From assembly GCA_002382605.1 (NCBI GenBank), contig DFYG01000089.1, positions 2,077-9,345 on the forward strand: 7,269 bases of DNA, given 5' to 3'. Position 1 is the stretch's first letter. Every line of letters begins with the position of its first letter. The stretch comes from Synergistaceae bacterium UBA4088. GTDB lineage: Bacteria; Synergistota; Synergistia; Synergistales; Thermovirgaceae. Below, one piece after another: positions 1-6,586 of this stretch. A program made the position numbers and the translations under genes. Below the pieces are notes generated by a model. It saw only the letters and a program-made list of their open reading frames with translations. It did not search any database and had not been told where the DNA came from.

Positions 1-893
1 GCAAAAGCCTGGGCGGCAAAGAGGATCCACATCATGAAACCCTGCACCTGTATCGTAGAGTAGGCAACGCTTTTGATCAGTTCCCAGTTCAGCCGTCTAT
101 GGATGGCGCTGCATACAAAAGCGCCGAAAGCTCCTACGGCGGCAGCTTCGGTCGGAGTGGCAATGCCGGTATAGATAGAACCCAGAACAGCAGTTATAAG
201 AAGAAGCGGGAGTATTACCCCCTTAAGGGAAGCGATCTTGGCTTTCCAGTTGGATCTCTCTTCAATGGGAATAGGCGGTCCCAACTCTGGATTAATGTAG
301 CATCTGATCAGAATGTATCCGACGATAAGAATGGAACACAGCATCCCGGCGCCCATGCCTCCGGCAAAGAGCCCCCCTATGGAAACCTGGGCGATGGTAC
401 CGTAAAGCACCAACGCGATGCTGGGAGGAATGAGAGGTCCCAGGACTCCTCCGGCCAGGATGCAGCCCGTGGCAATTCTCTTGTCGTATCCACGTTTGAG
501 CATGGCAGGGAGAGCCATGACACCCATCACCACCACTCCCGTGGAGGCTATGCCTGACATGGCGGCTATAAGCGTACAGGCAATTACAGTACCAACTGCC
601 AATCCTCCCTTGATGCCCCCGGACCACCGGTACATCATCTCGAACAGATCCTCCGCTACACCTGAACGTTCCAGCACGGTCGCCATCAGCACAAAAAGGG
701 GAGCGGCCACCAGGGTCGTGGTGGACATCATGGAAAAGGTCCTGGCAACAATGATAAATAGAGACTCGGGACCCCAGAATATAGCTGCAAAAACGGAGGC
801 AAGTCCGCCGAGGACAAAAGCCACTGGAAGCCCCAGGCCCAACAGAAGGAACATGCTGGCAAACAGCAGGATAGAAATCATTCCTATATCCAT
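1..893 (-). CDS. dctM: TRAP transporter large permease subunit DctM (C-terminus cut off by window edge)
   Basis: This is the large membrane subunit of a tripartite ATP-independent periplasmic (TRAP) transporter, which carries the ion-coupled translocation path. I translated 297 codons from the ATG at 893; the frame stays open to the left edge, so about a third of a usual ~425-residue DctM is missing. It is very hydrophobic throughout. Family-typical stretches are AAMSGIASTGVVVMG (about residues 110-124), GPLIPPSIALVLYG (152-165) and YTGIATPTEAAAVGAFGAF (241-259). The start is set by GAGGTG at 899-904, which overlaps the stop codon of dctQ; only 9 bases separate the two genes, so translational coupling is likely. 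The substrate cannot be read from this subunit. A DctM family assignment is near certain. Confidence 0.95.
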   Translation of the reverse strand, partial: MDIGMISILLFASMFLLLGLGLPVAFVLGGLASVFAAIFWGPESLFIIVARTFSMMSTTTLVAAPLFVLMATVLERSGVAEDLFEMMYRWSGGIKGGLAVGTVIACTLIAAMSGIASTGVVVMGVMALPAMLKRGYDKRIATGCILAGGVLGPLIPPSIALVLYGTIAQVSIGGLFAGGMGAGMLCSILIVGYILIRCYINPELGPPIPIEERSNWKAKIASLKGVILPLLLITAVLGSIYTGIATPTEAAAVGAFGAFVCSAIHRRLNWELIKSVAYSTIQVQGFMMWILFAAQAF

Positions 894-898
894 AAGAT

Positions 899-904
899 CA
901 CCTC
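899..904 (-). promoter_or_regulatory. Ribosome binding site of dctM, overlapping the dctQ stop
   Basis: Read on the minus strand, GAGGTG lies five bases before the dctM ATG, and its central TG belongs to the TGA stop of dctQ. This arrangement fixes the dctM start and suggests that ribosomes finishing dctQ reinitiate on dctM. Confidence 0.75.
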
Positions 905-1457
905 AGTTTCCAATGGGGGCTTTGGTATCCGCCACAGCAACGATCTCGCGTCCGGTCACAGCTAAATAGGCGTCCTTGATCGTCTTTGTCATTCCCTGGA
1001 GCAGCATGAAAAAAGCCGCAATGGGTATGGTCCACTTGACAGGCCAGACATAGGGTCCCCAGGTACTGTCGGAGAATTCAAACAATGAAAGACTTTCCCA
1101 AGCCCAGGGCAGGCTTCTGAAGAGCAATACCCCCACAAAGGCATAGAACATGGTCCAGGTAAAAAGATCAATAATTGCCTGTGTGCGTCTGGGGAATCGC
1201 ATATAGAAAACCTCGACATTCACAAAAGCATCATGCCGCAGGGCATAGGCTCCTCCAAGTACAAAGTGTGCTCCATAAAGCATGGAGGAAGTCTCATGAG
1301 CCCAGATGGTCGGGCTGTTGAATGCATACCTCATTACAACCTCGTACACCAGCACGAGCATTACCGGATAAACGAGGAAGCTGACAATTTTACCCATCCG
1401 ATCGTTAAATTTATCGACAAATCTGATAAAACCTGTCAAAAAGAGCAATCGCCTCAC
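903..1457 (-). CDS. dctQ: TRAP transporter small permease subunit DctQ
   Basis: This is the small four-helix membrane subunit of the TRAP transporter, which pairs with DctM. The product is 184 residues, normal for the family. Likely membrane segments lie at about 24-43, 60-75, 96-114 and 138-157. Family-typical features are VMRYAFNSPTIWAHE (41-55), the GGAYALRHDAFVNVE stretch (68-82) and WPVKWTIPIAAFFMLLQG (138-155). The 5' end is uncertain: the GTG at 1457 lacks a clear ribosome binding site, and GAGGTGAGG overlaps it. An internal TTG (codon 7) or the ATG at codon 21 are other options. It lies 87 bases after dctP, behind a terminator-like hairpin, and 9 bases before dctM. Confidence 0.93.
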   Translation of the reverse strand: MRRLLFLTGFIRFVDKFNDRMGKIVSFLVYPVMLVLVYEVVMRYAFNSPTIWAHETSSMLYGAHFVLGGAYALRHDAFVNVEVFYMRFPRRTQAIIDLFTWTMFYAFVGVLLFRSLPWAWESLSLFEFSDSTWGPYVWPVKWTIPIAAFFMLLQGMTKTIKDAYLAVTGREIVAVADTKAPIGN

Positions 1458-1484
1458 CTCATTTGAAGCTTCGATAGCTAAAAC

Positions 1485-1524
1485 CCTGAAAAAAGAACCC
1501 CCTCCCCTGGGTAGAGAAGGGGGT
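1485..1524 (-). terminator. Hairpin plus T-run between dctP and dctQ (partial terminator)
   Basis: On the minus strand ACCCCCT (1524-1518) pairs with AGGGGGT (1503-1497) around a 14-base loop, giving a 7-bp stem that is mostly G-C. TTCTTTTTTC follows at once. It sits about 20 bases after the dctP stop and before dctQ. As dctQM have no obvious promoter of their own in the 87-base gap, it probably reduces read-through rather than stopping all transcription. That would give more binding protein than membrane subunits. It could also protect the 3' end of a processed dctP message. Confidence 0.7.
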
Positions 1525-1544
1525 ACCCTCGTTGATCTTTCCTT

Positions 1545-2603
1545 TTAGTTTATGTATCCGTAGTCCTTCATGAACTGCTTGATGATCTCTATAGCCTTGA
1601 TAACCCTTGGATCATTCGCGCCCTGCTCTGCAGCGATCTTGTCCAGGTAAGGCAAGGAGAACTCGTTGGTAATCCTTTGCACGTCATTATCGCTGAATTC
1701 GATGTAGGTGGTTCCCCACTCTTTGAAGGATTTGTTGAACATCTCACGTTCCTGAATGGTCACGGCGTCCATATAATCCTGGTTGAAAGCTTCGGCAGCT
1801 GTCTCAACTATCGCCTGGAGATCTGCGGGCAGATCATCCCATGCCTTCTTGGATGTCCAGAGTTCCATTCCCTGAGGTACCTGGAAGGCCGGACCGATAA
1901 AATATTTGCAAACCTCATAGAGCTTGAGATCCCGATACAGCCACCATGCGGTACCACTGCCGTCAAGAGTGCCTGTGGCGATAGCCATATAGGTTTCAGG
2001 GTGCGGAAGCATGACCGGAGAGGCCCCGAAATGTTCCACGAAGTCCGACATGGAACCGAAGAACCTCACCTTGAATCCTTTCAGATCCTCCAGCGACTTT
2101 ATGGGTTTTTTGCTCCAGAAGTATGTGTTACCCACGCTATGGCTGCCAAGGAAGTGAATGCCGCGCTCTTCCAGGGCCTCTCCTACAAGCTTGTCAATTC
2201 CCCTGTGATGGAACAGCTCGTTGAATTCATCATTGGAGCGGGTAACAAAGGGCGGCATGTTTGGAGCCGATACCCAACCCATGGGGAACGCTCCTCTAAA
2301 GAACAATGAACTGGTATTGGATATCTGGATCATGTTTGCCTGGAGGGCTTTATCGACCTCCGCATAATCCACCAGTTCCCCGGCATAATGCAGACTGATT
2401 TTCAGCCTGCCGCCAGACATCTTCTCCACCCTTTCGATAAAGGGCTTGATCGCTTGTTCAACTGCAAGGGATCCAGGCGTATGATGGCTCTGGAATTTCC
2501 AGTTGTAAACCTTGTCAGCAGCCACAGACGGGCCTCCGACTGCAAGCAGACCCAGGGTGATCAGTACAGCCATCCCCAATAGGACCAGTTTTTTGTTCTT
2601 CAT
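1545..2603 (-). CDS. dctP: TRAP transporter substrate-binding protein DctP
   Basis: This is the secreted solute-binding protein that captures a carboxylate substrate and delivers it to DctQM. The product is 352 residues, usual for DctP. It begins with a signal peptide: a basic MKNKK, a hydrophobic core to about residue 22, then a likely cut near PSVAA-DK (29-30). The mature part has LAVEQAIKPFIERVEKMSGG (46-65), SLEDLKGFKVRFFGS (170-184) and GTLDGSGTAWW (211-221). In characterised DctP proteins an Arg in the GxKxR motif, here Arg180, binds the substrate carboxylate. The start is the ATG at 2603, with AAGGAG nine bases upstream. The open frame extends to 2780, but that upstream part has no signal-peptide logic and would bury the signal sequence. 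The exact substrate is not known. Confidence 0.95.
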   Translation of the reverse strand: MKNKKLVLLGMAVLITLGLLAVGGPSVAADKVYNWKFQSHHTPGSLAVEQAIKPFIERVEKMSGGRLKISLHYAGELVDYAEVDKALQANMIQISNTSSLFFRGAFPMGWVSAPNMPPFVTRSNDEFNELFHHRGIDKLVGEALEERGIHFLGSHSVGNTYFWSKKPIKSLEDLKGFKVRFFGSMSDFVEHFGASPVMLPHPETYMAIATGTLDGSGTAWWLYRDLKLYEVCKYFIGPAFQVPQGMELWTSKKAWDDLPADLQAIVETAAEAFNQDYMDAVTIQEREMFNKSFKEWGTTYIEFSDNDVQRITNEFSLPYLDKIAAEQGANDPRVIKAIEIIKQFMKDYGYIN

Positions 2604-2612
2604 CGATAACAT

Positions 2613-2618
2613 CTCCTT
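2613..2618 (-). promoter_or_regulatory. Ribosome binding site deciding the dctP start
   Basis: AAGGAG, read on the minus strand, lies nine bases before the ATG at 2603. The alternative in-frame ATG at 2612 begins inside the GGAAGGAGATG context and is too close to this site to use it. The 2603 start also gives a clean signal peptide. Confidence 0.75.
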
Positions 2619-2815
2619 CCGAATGTGATCAGTGTTACCCTGCTGGTTCTGCCTGATATCCATCACCTCGATTTTTGTAATGATCAGGCGGCCTGAACCA
2701 TGATCTATCAGGAAAGCAACCTGTTCTTGCTGAAAACACCAACACCTGGCGGAACCCGCTACATCGTCCAGTTTGTACAAACCATGCTATCTTCGGATCA
2801 CTCTGTTTATTTTGT

Positions 2816-2844
2816 ATTGTAAATTTTCAACCCGGTATGGTCAA
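2816..2844 (-). promoter_or_regulatory. Sigma70-type promoter for dctPQM
   Basis: On the minus strand TTGACC (2844-2839) and TACAAT (2821-2816) are separated by exactly 17 bases. Each hexamer matches the housekeeping consensus at five of six positions. The surrounding DNA is the most A+T-rich part of the gap. Transcription should begin near 2809, leaving a 5' leader of about 200 bases before dctP. This would let the TRAP genes be expressed separately from the amidohydrolases upstream. Confidence 0.65.
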
Positions 2845-2877
2845 GGCAGCAAGTTGCCCCATCAATACCTCGCCGAA

Positions 2878-2903
2878 ATGCGTTCGCTCCATTGCGAACG
2901 GAT
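2878..2903 (-). repeat. Inverted repeat upstream of the dctP promoter (possible operator)
   Basis: CGTTCGC (2881-2887) and GCGAACG (2894-2900) are perfect inverted copies around a 6-base centre. After one mismatch on each side, AT at 2878-2879 and AT at 2902-2903 extend the symmetry. The centre lies about 80 bases before the predicted dctP transcription start, a usual place for an activator. The same DNA would form an RNA hairpin about 30 bases after the amidohydrolase stop at 2932, but no T-run follows, so it is a poor intrinsic terminator. No regulator gene is visible in the window. Confidence 0.5.
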
Positions 2904-2931
2904 CTTTACGAAAGCCAGGGCCTGCCCGGGC

Positions 2932-4110
2932 CTACTGCCACGTCATGGCGAAATGGGCCATTACAGCAGAGCCGATCCAGAACACCTCTTCGTCGAGGTC
3001 GAACTTCGGATGATGGTGAGGGTAGTCCTTCCCACCGCCGTACATGGAGGGCAGGAAGAAAAAGGACCCCGGAACCTTCTCAAGGAAGTAGGCCATGTCC
3101 TCGCCGCCCATCGTGGGTTCCGGGACTTCAGCTACGGCTTCCTCCCCCAGGATGTCTACGGCCGCTTTCCTTAGCCTGTCGGTGATCTCCCTGTCGTTGA
3201 TCAGTGCCGGGGTACCGAAGGTCATCTGCACGTCGGCCCGGCCCCGCATGCTCCGGGCTATCCCGTCGCAGACGGCCCTGAGGCGTTCAGAAAGCATGGC
3301 CCGTGTTTCCGGGTCCAGGGACCTGATGGTCCCGCTTATGGTGCATGTCGGTGCGATGACATTCAGTGCCGTCCCGCCGCAGATCTTTCCCACGGTGATG
3401 ACTGCCGGGGAGAGAGGGTTGGTCTCACGGCTTACGATCATCTGGATGGCAGAAAAGGCCTGGCAGGCCATGGCGATCGGGTCCACCGTCAGATGCGGTG
3501 TAGCGCCGTGCCCTCCCTTGCCTTCAAACGTAACGGTGAACCAGTCGGTAGCGGCCATCAGGACCCCGTAGCGGTAACCCACCATTCCCGATGAAAGACC
3601 TTTCCACAGATTCCCCGTGTGCAGGCCGATGATGGCGTCCATGGCCGGGTTCTCCATTACACCGTCCCTGATCATGGCCGGGGCGCCTTCGGAGGTCTCC
3701 TCGGAGGGCTGGAAGATCAGCTTTATCGTTCCGGGAAGTTTCTTCCGGTTTTCGACGAGGATCTTCGCCGTGCCGAGAAGGATCGCCACGTGGGCATCGT
3801 GTCCGCAGGCATGCATGCGGTTGTTGGTGGCCGCAAAGGGCAGACCCGTATCCTCCATGACGGGGAGGGCGTCTATGTCGGCCCTGATTCCCAGGACCTT
3901 TCCAGGCTTTTCGCCCCTGATAAGAGCCGTAACCCCGTGCCTGCCTACACCTTTGCGGATCTCATCGATGCCCATTTCCCGGAGACGCTCGACGATGAAG
4001 GCCTCCGTCAGCGGCGTGTCCAAACCGGTCTCGGGGTTCTGGTGGAAGTGTCGCCTCCATTCAACGATCTGCGGATTGAGGGCCTGTGCCCTTTTCTTGA
4101 TATCTGTCAT
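2932..4110 (-). CDS. M20D-family amidohydrolase (metal-dependent, cytoplasmic), copy 2
   Basis: This belongs to the M20D amidohydrolases (hippurate hydrolase, N-acetyl-amino acid deacetylase and IAA-amino acid hydrolase type), which cut an acyl group from an amino acid nitrogen with a two-metal centre. The product is 392 residues, the normal length. Metal-binding features are MHACGHD (99-105, Cys102 and His104), QPSEE (134-138, general base and ligand), His164 and the HHHP cluster at 365-368. GKGGHGATPH (197-206) marks the dimerisation domain, and GGEDMAYF (335-342) is typical. No signal peptide is seen. The start ATG has AAGGAGGG seven bases upstream. It lies 121 bases after a related gene and before the TRAP genes, suggesting it acts on an imported substrate. 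Family assignment is firm; the substrate is not. Confidence 0.93.
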   Translation of the reverse strand: MTDIKKRAQALNPQIVEWRRHFHQNPETGLDTPLTEAFIVERLREMGIDEIRKGVGRHGVTALIRGEKPGKVLGIRADIDALPVMEDTGLPFAATNNRMHACGHDAHVAILLGTAKILVENRKKLPGTIKLIFQPSEETSEGAPAMIRDGVMENPAMDAIIGLHTGNLWKGLSSGMVGYRYGVLMAATDWFTVTFEGKGGHGATPHLTVDPIAMACQAFSAIQMIVSRETNPLSPAVITVGKICGGTALNVIAPTCTISGTIRSLDPETRAMLSERLRAVCDGIARSMRGRADVQMTFGTPALINDREITDRLRKAAVDILGEEAVAEVPEPTMGGEDMAYFLEKVPGSFFFLPSMYGGGKDYPHHHPKFDLDEEVFWIGSAVMAHFAMTWQ

Positions 4111-4117
4111 GAAAAAA

Positions 4118-4125
4118 CCCTCCTT
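4118..4125 (-). promoter_or_regulatory. Strong ribosome binding site of the second amidohydrolase gene
   Basis: AAGGAGGG on the minus strand, seven bases before the ATG at 4110, sits within a run of A and T bases that should keep the start region unpaired. It fixes the start and suggests efficient translation. Confidence 0.7.
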
Positions 4126-4174
4126 TTTTCGTATTTTACAATTGCGATGACAGCGGACCTGCCAGGAAGAGTTC

Positions 4175-4200
4175 GGGAAGGTCCCCGGGGATCCCTTCCC
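4175..4200 (-). other. Intercistronic hairpin between the two amidohydrolase genes
   Basis: GGGAAGG (4175-4181) and CCTTCCC (4194-4200) form a perfect 7-bp stem. The 12-base loop itself contains the palindrome TCCCCGGGGA, which could form an alternative structure. No T-run follows in either direction, so it is not a standard terminator. It lies 31 bases after the first gene's stop and may stabilise or process the message between the two genes. Confidence 0.45.
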
Positions 4201-4231
4201 CTTGTACCGCAGGCATCAGATCTCATCGGGT

Positions 4232-5440
4232 TCAGCTCTTTCCGGAGAGGTAATCCGCAGCAAATCCCGCCAGCAGTTCCACACCCACAGAGAGGGCATC
4301 ATCGTCGACATTGAAGCGAGGCGAATGATGGGGGTAGTCAGTGCCCTTGGCCGGGTTACCGCATCCAAGAAAGAAGAAAACCCCGGGGATCTTCGCCTGG
4401 AAATAGCTGAAATCCTCCGAAACCATTATAAGGGGCGAGATCTGGACTCGCTCTTCGCCGATGATGCCTTTTGCTGTTTCGATGAACCGCTTCGTAAGTT
4501 CCTCGTCGTTGATGGTCGGCGGAACGAACCTGGTGTATTCAAGTTCGGCCCGGCAGCGGAGAGCTGCACACACCCCGTCTGCGATCCGCCGGATCATGTC
4601 GGGCATTTTGTCCTGGATCCCGGGATTGAAGGTCCGGGTGGTCCCGGTGACCTCGACTGAATCGGGGATGATGTTGAAGGCCGAGCCGGTGATGATCTTT
4701 CCTACGCTTAAAATGGCGATCTCCTTGGGGTCCACCTCCCTGCTGACAATTGTCTGCAGGAGGTTGACCAGGGTCGTGGCCGCCAGGGTGGGGTCGATGG
4801 CATCCTGGGGCATCGCGCCGTGGCCTCCCTTTCCGTAGATCCTCACGGTCCAGCTGTCGCAAGCGCTCATGAGGGGACCCGGCCTAACGGCTACAAGACC
4901 CGTTTCGAGGGGCGACCAGATATGGAGTCCGGCTATGGCGTCGATGCCCTCAAGGCATCCCTCCCGGATCATGCACTCCGCTCCGGGGTGATTATCGCTG
5001 GTTGTCCCGCCCTCCTCGGCTGGCTGAAAGATCAGGCGGACCCTGCCGGGAAGATCTTCCTTTATCGAGGACAGGACTCTGGCGGCACCAAGCAGGATAG
5101 CCATGTGAGAGTCGTGGCCGCAGGCGTGCATCACTCCTTCACTCTCCGAAACGTAGGGCACGCAGTTCTCTTCCTTTATGGCAAGGGCATCCATGTCGGC
5201 CCTGAGAGCTATGGACGGGCCTTCCCTTCCCGGGTTCAGGTCGGCCACAACGCCGCAGGGAGTTCCCCTGACGCCCCTGCGAATGTTTTCGAATCCCCAT
5301 TCACGCAGAAGGGATTCGATCTTTCTGCTGGTCTCCACCTCTTTCCATGCTGTCTCCGGATGCCTGTGGAATTGATGCCTGAGTTCCACAACCTCATCCC
5401 GGAAGGCTTCGGCAAGGACCTTGATCTTTTTTCCGTTCAC
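4232..5440 (-). CDS. M20D-family amidohydrolase (metal-dependent, cytoplasmic), copy 1
   Basis: This is a second M20D amidohydrolase, predicted to hydrolyse N-acyl or conjugated amino acids. From the GTG at 5440 it is 402 residues. Metal-site features are MHACGHD (104-110, Cys107 and His109), QPAEE (139-143), His173 and the HHSP cluster at 371-374. GKGGHGAMPQ (203-212) marks the small domain, and SEDFSYF (341-347) is typical. Compared with the next gene it has an extra loop of about eight residues after QPAEE (GGTTSDNHPG region), so the active-site rims differ. I chose GTG because GAGGAGGT lies six bases upstream; the open frame continues to an ATG at 5485, but that overlaps the previous gene. 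It follows that gene by 16 bases, so the two are in one operon. The substrate is unknown. Confidence 0.93.
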   Translation of the reverse strand: MNGKKIKVLAEAFRDEVVELRHQFHRHPETAWKEVETSRKIESLLREWGFENIRRGVRGTPCGVVADLNPGREGPSIALRADMDALAIKEENCVPYVSESEGVMHACGHDSHMAILLGAARVLSSIKEDLPGRVRLIFQPAEEGGTTSDNHPGAECMIREGCLEGIDAIAGLHIWSPLETGLVAVRPGPLMSACDSWTVRIYGKGGHGAMPQDAIDPTLAATTLVNLLQTIVSREVDPKEIAILSVGKIITGSAFNIIPDSVEVTGTTRTFNPGIQDKMPDMIRRIADGVCAALRCRAELEYTRFVPPTINDEELTKRFIETAKGIIGEERVQISPLIMVSEDFSYFQAKIPGVFFFLGCGNPAKGTDYPHHSPRFNVDDDALSVGVELLAGFAADYLSGKS

Positions 5441-5446
5441 AGGAAT

Positions 5447-5454
5447 ACCTCCTC
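5447..5454 (-). promoter_or_regulatory. Ribosome binding site deciding a GTG start
   Basis: GAGGAGGT on the minus strand lies six bases before the GTG at 5440 and is almost fully complementary to the 16S rRNA tail. It rules against the longer reading that begins at 5485. Confidence 0.8.
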
Positions 5455-5456
5455 GA

Positions 5457-6106
5457 TCACAAAAGTTTGGCGAAGAAACCCGCAATGATGACCGAGACGA
5501 TGGTCACCGAGGTAAAACCGCCTATCAGCATTTTCGGAAGCATCTGGTCCATCAGGAAGTCGTACTCTTCTGGCGAATCGGCCAGCGCCTTGGAGGCTTC
5601 GTCGGTCAGGATGTAATTAGGCGGGAAGCCGTAAAGAGCCGTAAGGGAAAGGTCAAAAGCCATCGACCGGGAGTAGCCCAGAAACTTGCCGACGGTCATG
5701 CTGGCGGCAGCCATTCCCGCAACGCCCACCACTATGATAATGGCCAGTGGCCCTGCTATCTCTCCCAGCCGACAAGAAACCGTCCTATGGTCAGAAGAAG
5801 CAGCACCATGCCCGCGATCCCCGCCAGGGCCGTCGCGACGGTCCGCCACTCGGAAACTAGTTCCTGAACGCTGAAAAGCGTCCCCACGTGGACAAGAAGA
5901 AGATATATAGACATAAGGGCGATGGGCATGCCAAGGCCTGCGATAACATCCACATTTTCGGGGACGAAGGTCCAGAAGCCCAGCAGAAAAAGTGCTGCCG
6001 CCACGAAGACCGACGGGACGAAAGCCCTGGTCATGTTCGAGACCACGTCTCCGATGGCGAGGAACCCTGCGCATACGATAAAAGCGACGATCACGCTCAT
6101 CTCCAT
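5457..6106 (-). pseudogene. Broken integral membrane protein gene (frameshift or internal deletion), possibly a transporter
   Basis: Two reading frames carry the two ends of a membrane protein. The first, from the ATG at 6106 to a TAG at 5756-5758 (116 residues), starts MEMSVIVAFIVCAGFLAIGD and holds about three to four hydrophobic segments. The second, from about 5762 to the stop at 5457 (101 codons), begins EIAGPLAIIIVVGVAGMAAA and ends in another hydrophobic helix (TIVSVIIAGFFAKLL). It has a conserved-looking TALYGFPPNYILTDEASKAL. The join lies near 5757-5775. From memory, related proteins seen beside M20 peptidases are GltS-like and about twice this length, so an out-of-frame internal deletion seems likelier than a single-base shift. 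GGGGGAG (6117-6123) supports the start. It lies 16 bases before an amidohydrolase gene. Confidence 0.65.
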
Positions 6107-6210
6107 TACTCTCTTTCTCCCCCTTCCGCCAGATCGACCAGAACATATTGGCTAATGATAACCGTCATTGGTATCGGTGTCCTGTTTTTTCTAACCGGTT
6201 TTTTCAGGGC
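6106..6210 (-). pseudogene. Possible 3' remnant of a gene upstream of the membrane protein
   Basis: On the minus strand a frame ends in TAA at 6106-6108, which overlaps the next ATG by one base (TAATG), as in a translationally coupled operon. The last residues include KKPVRKNRTPIPMTVIISQY and a final acidic tail ending GGERE. Upstream of about 6210 the same frame becomes Pro/Cys/Ser-rich, looks non-coding, and meets a stop near 6315. It may be the tail of a gene whose 5' part was lost. It might instead be chance, or a 20-residue peptide from the ATG at 6168, though no good ribosome binding site is seen. I do not recognise the product. Confidence 0.3.
6155..6183 (-). promoter_or_regulatory. 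Weak candidate promoter for the minus-strand operon
   Basis: AGGACA (6183-6178) and TATCAT (6160-6155) on the minus strand have a 17-base spacer and match the housekeeping consensus at four and five of six positions. It would place a start about 40 bases before the membrane-protein ATG. It lies inside the possible gene remnant, and no other evidence supports it. Confidence 0.25.
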
Positions 6211-6322
6211 GCAAGAGGTGAGAAGCGGGAGGCAGGAAAACCAGGGCCGGCGGGTGCAGGGCAGGGCCGCAGACAAGGTCCCGGAGTTTCTGCGGGAGAA
6301 GAGCTTTTTAAGTCAGGGGTAA
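6211..6322. other. G+C-rich stretch with no recognisable gene
   Basis: This segment separates a minus-strand gene remnant from a plus-strand one. Translations in the frames I checked on both strands are broken or rich in Pro, Arg, Gly and Ser, and show no family features. A plus-strand TAA at 6320-6322 closes the frame just before the next remnant. I read it as the scar between two truncated genes. Confidence 0.4.
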
Positions 6323-6586
6323 AGGTATATCCACCTGCTGGACGGGTTCACAGATTTACCTGTTTTTGCCGTCAGCCATGATGTATGTTTTGTCCTGGTC
6401 ATGGCCGGGCTCGGCACGGGCGCCCTCAACGAGATCGCCGAATTCGTCGTATCAACCATGGTCCCGCGATCCGGGGTCGGAGGCTACATCAACACGGCGC
6501 TCGACCTCTGCGCGGACCTGGTCGGCGCGATTCTCGCGCTGCTTTACATACGGTGGCGATACCTGGGGGATGGGGATACCCGATAA
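6323..6586 (+). pseudogene. 5'-truncated membrane protein gene (DUF2238/YjdF-like C-terminus)
   Basis: The frame opens right after a TAA at 6320-6322 and runs to a TAA at 6586. Its 87 codons begin RYIHLLDGFTDLPVFAVSHD and include GLGTGALNEIAEF, GVGGYINTALDLCADLVGA and a last hydrophobic segment (ILALLYIRWRYL). Two membrane segments separated by an acidic E-I-A-E motif, then a Gly/Asp-rich stretch before the last helix, resemble the C-terminal half of small DUF2238/YjdF-type membrane proteins. That is a weak pattern match, not a firm assignment. The membrane-like sequence begins well before the first ATG (6401), and no ribosome binding site precedes it, so the 5' part is missing. It lies 26 bases before the DUF3795 gene, which may once have shared its transcript. 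Confidence 0.5.

Larger units (their letters stand above)
2604..2931. other. Intergenic region between amidohydrolase and dctP
   Basis: This 328-base gap holds no gene that I can support. It contains the predicted dctP promoter, the inverted repeat upstream of it, a leader of about 200 bases and the dctP ribosome binding site. The leader includes a small hairpin, TCAGG-N3-CCTGA, near 2684-2696, whose role is unknown. Reading frames on the plus strand here lack start sites and run into the antisense of the amidohydrolase. Confidence 0.6.

Noticed and set aside
418..969. Plus-strand open frame over dctM
   Set aside because: The minus strand encodes a clear DctM here; the plus-strand translation is Pro/Thr/Arg-rich without a domain.
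2604..2780. N-terminal extension of dctP
   Set aside because: It would put about 59 residues before a well-formed signal peptide, and a better ribosome binding site supports the ATG at 2603.
4111..4160. Possible promoter (TAAAAT) just before the second amidohydrolase gene
   Set aside because: No reasonable -35 site lies at the right distance, and transcription would start in the ribosome binding site.
3619..4314. Long plus-strand open frame (231 codons)
   Set aside because: It is antisense to the amidohydrolase at 2932-4110, whose metal-site motifs are complete, and has no ribosome binding site or family features.
4820..5488. Long plus-strand open frame (222 codons)
   Set aside because: It is antisense to the amidohydrolase at 4232-5440 and reads as composition-driven noise.
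5763..6146. Upstream part of the 229-codon minus-strand frame that ends at 5457
   Set aside because: Before about 5762 this frame is Arg/Gly/Ser-rich and unlike a membrane protein, while the neighbouring frame encodes a clear one. Only its last 101 codons are real.
6184..6205. Two copies of GTTTTTTC 14 bases apart near an AACCGGTT palindrome
   Set aside because: The copies are short and low in complexity; two units are not enough to suggest an array or an attachment site.
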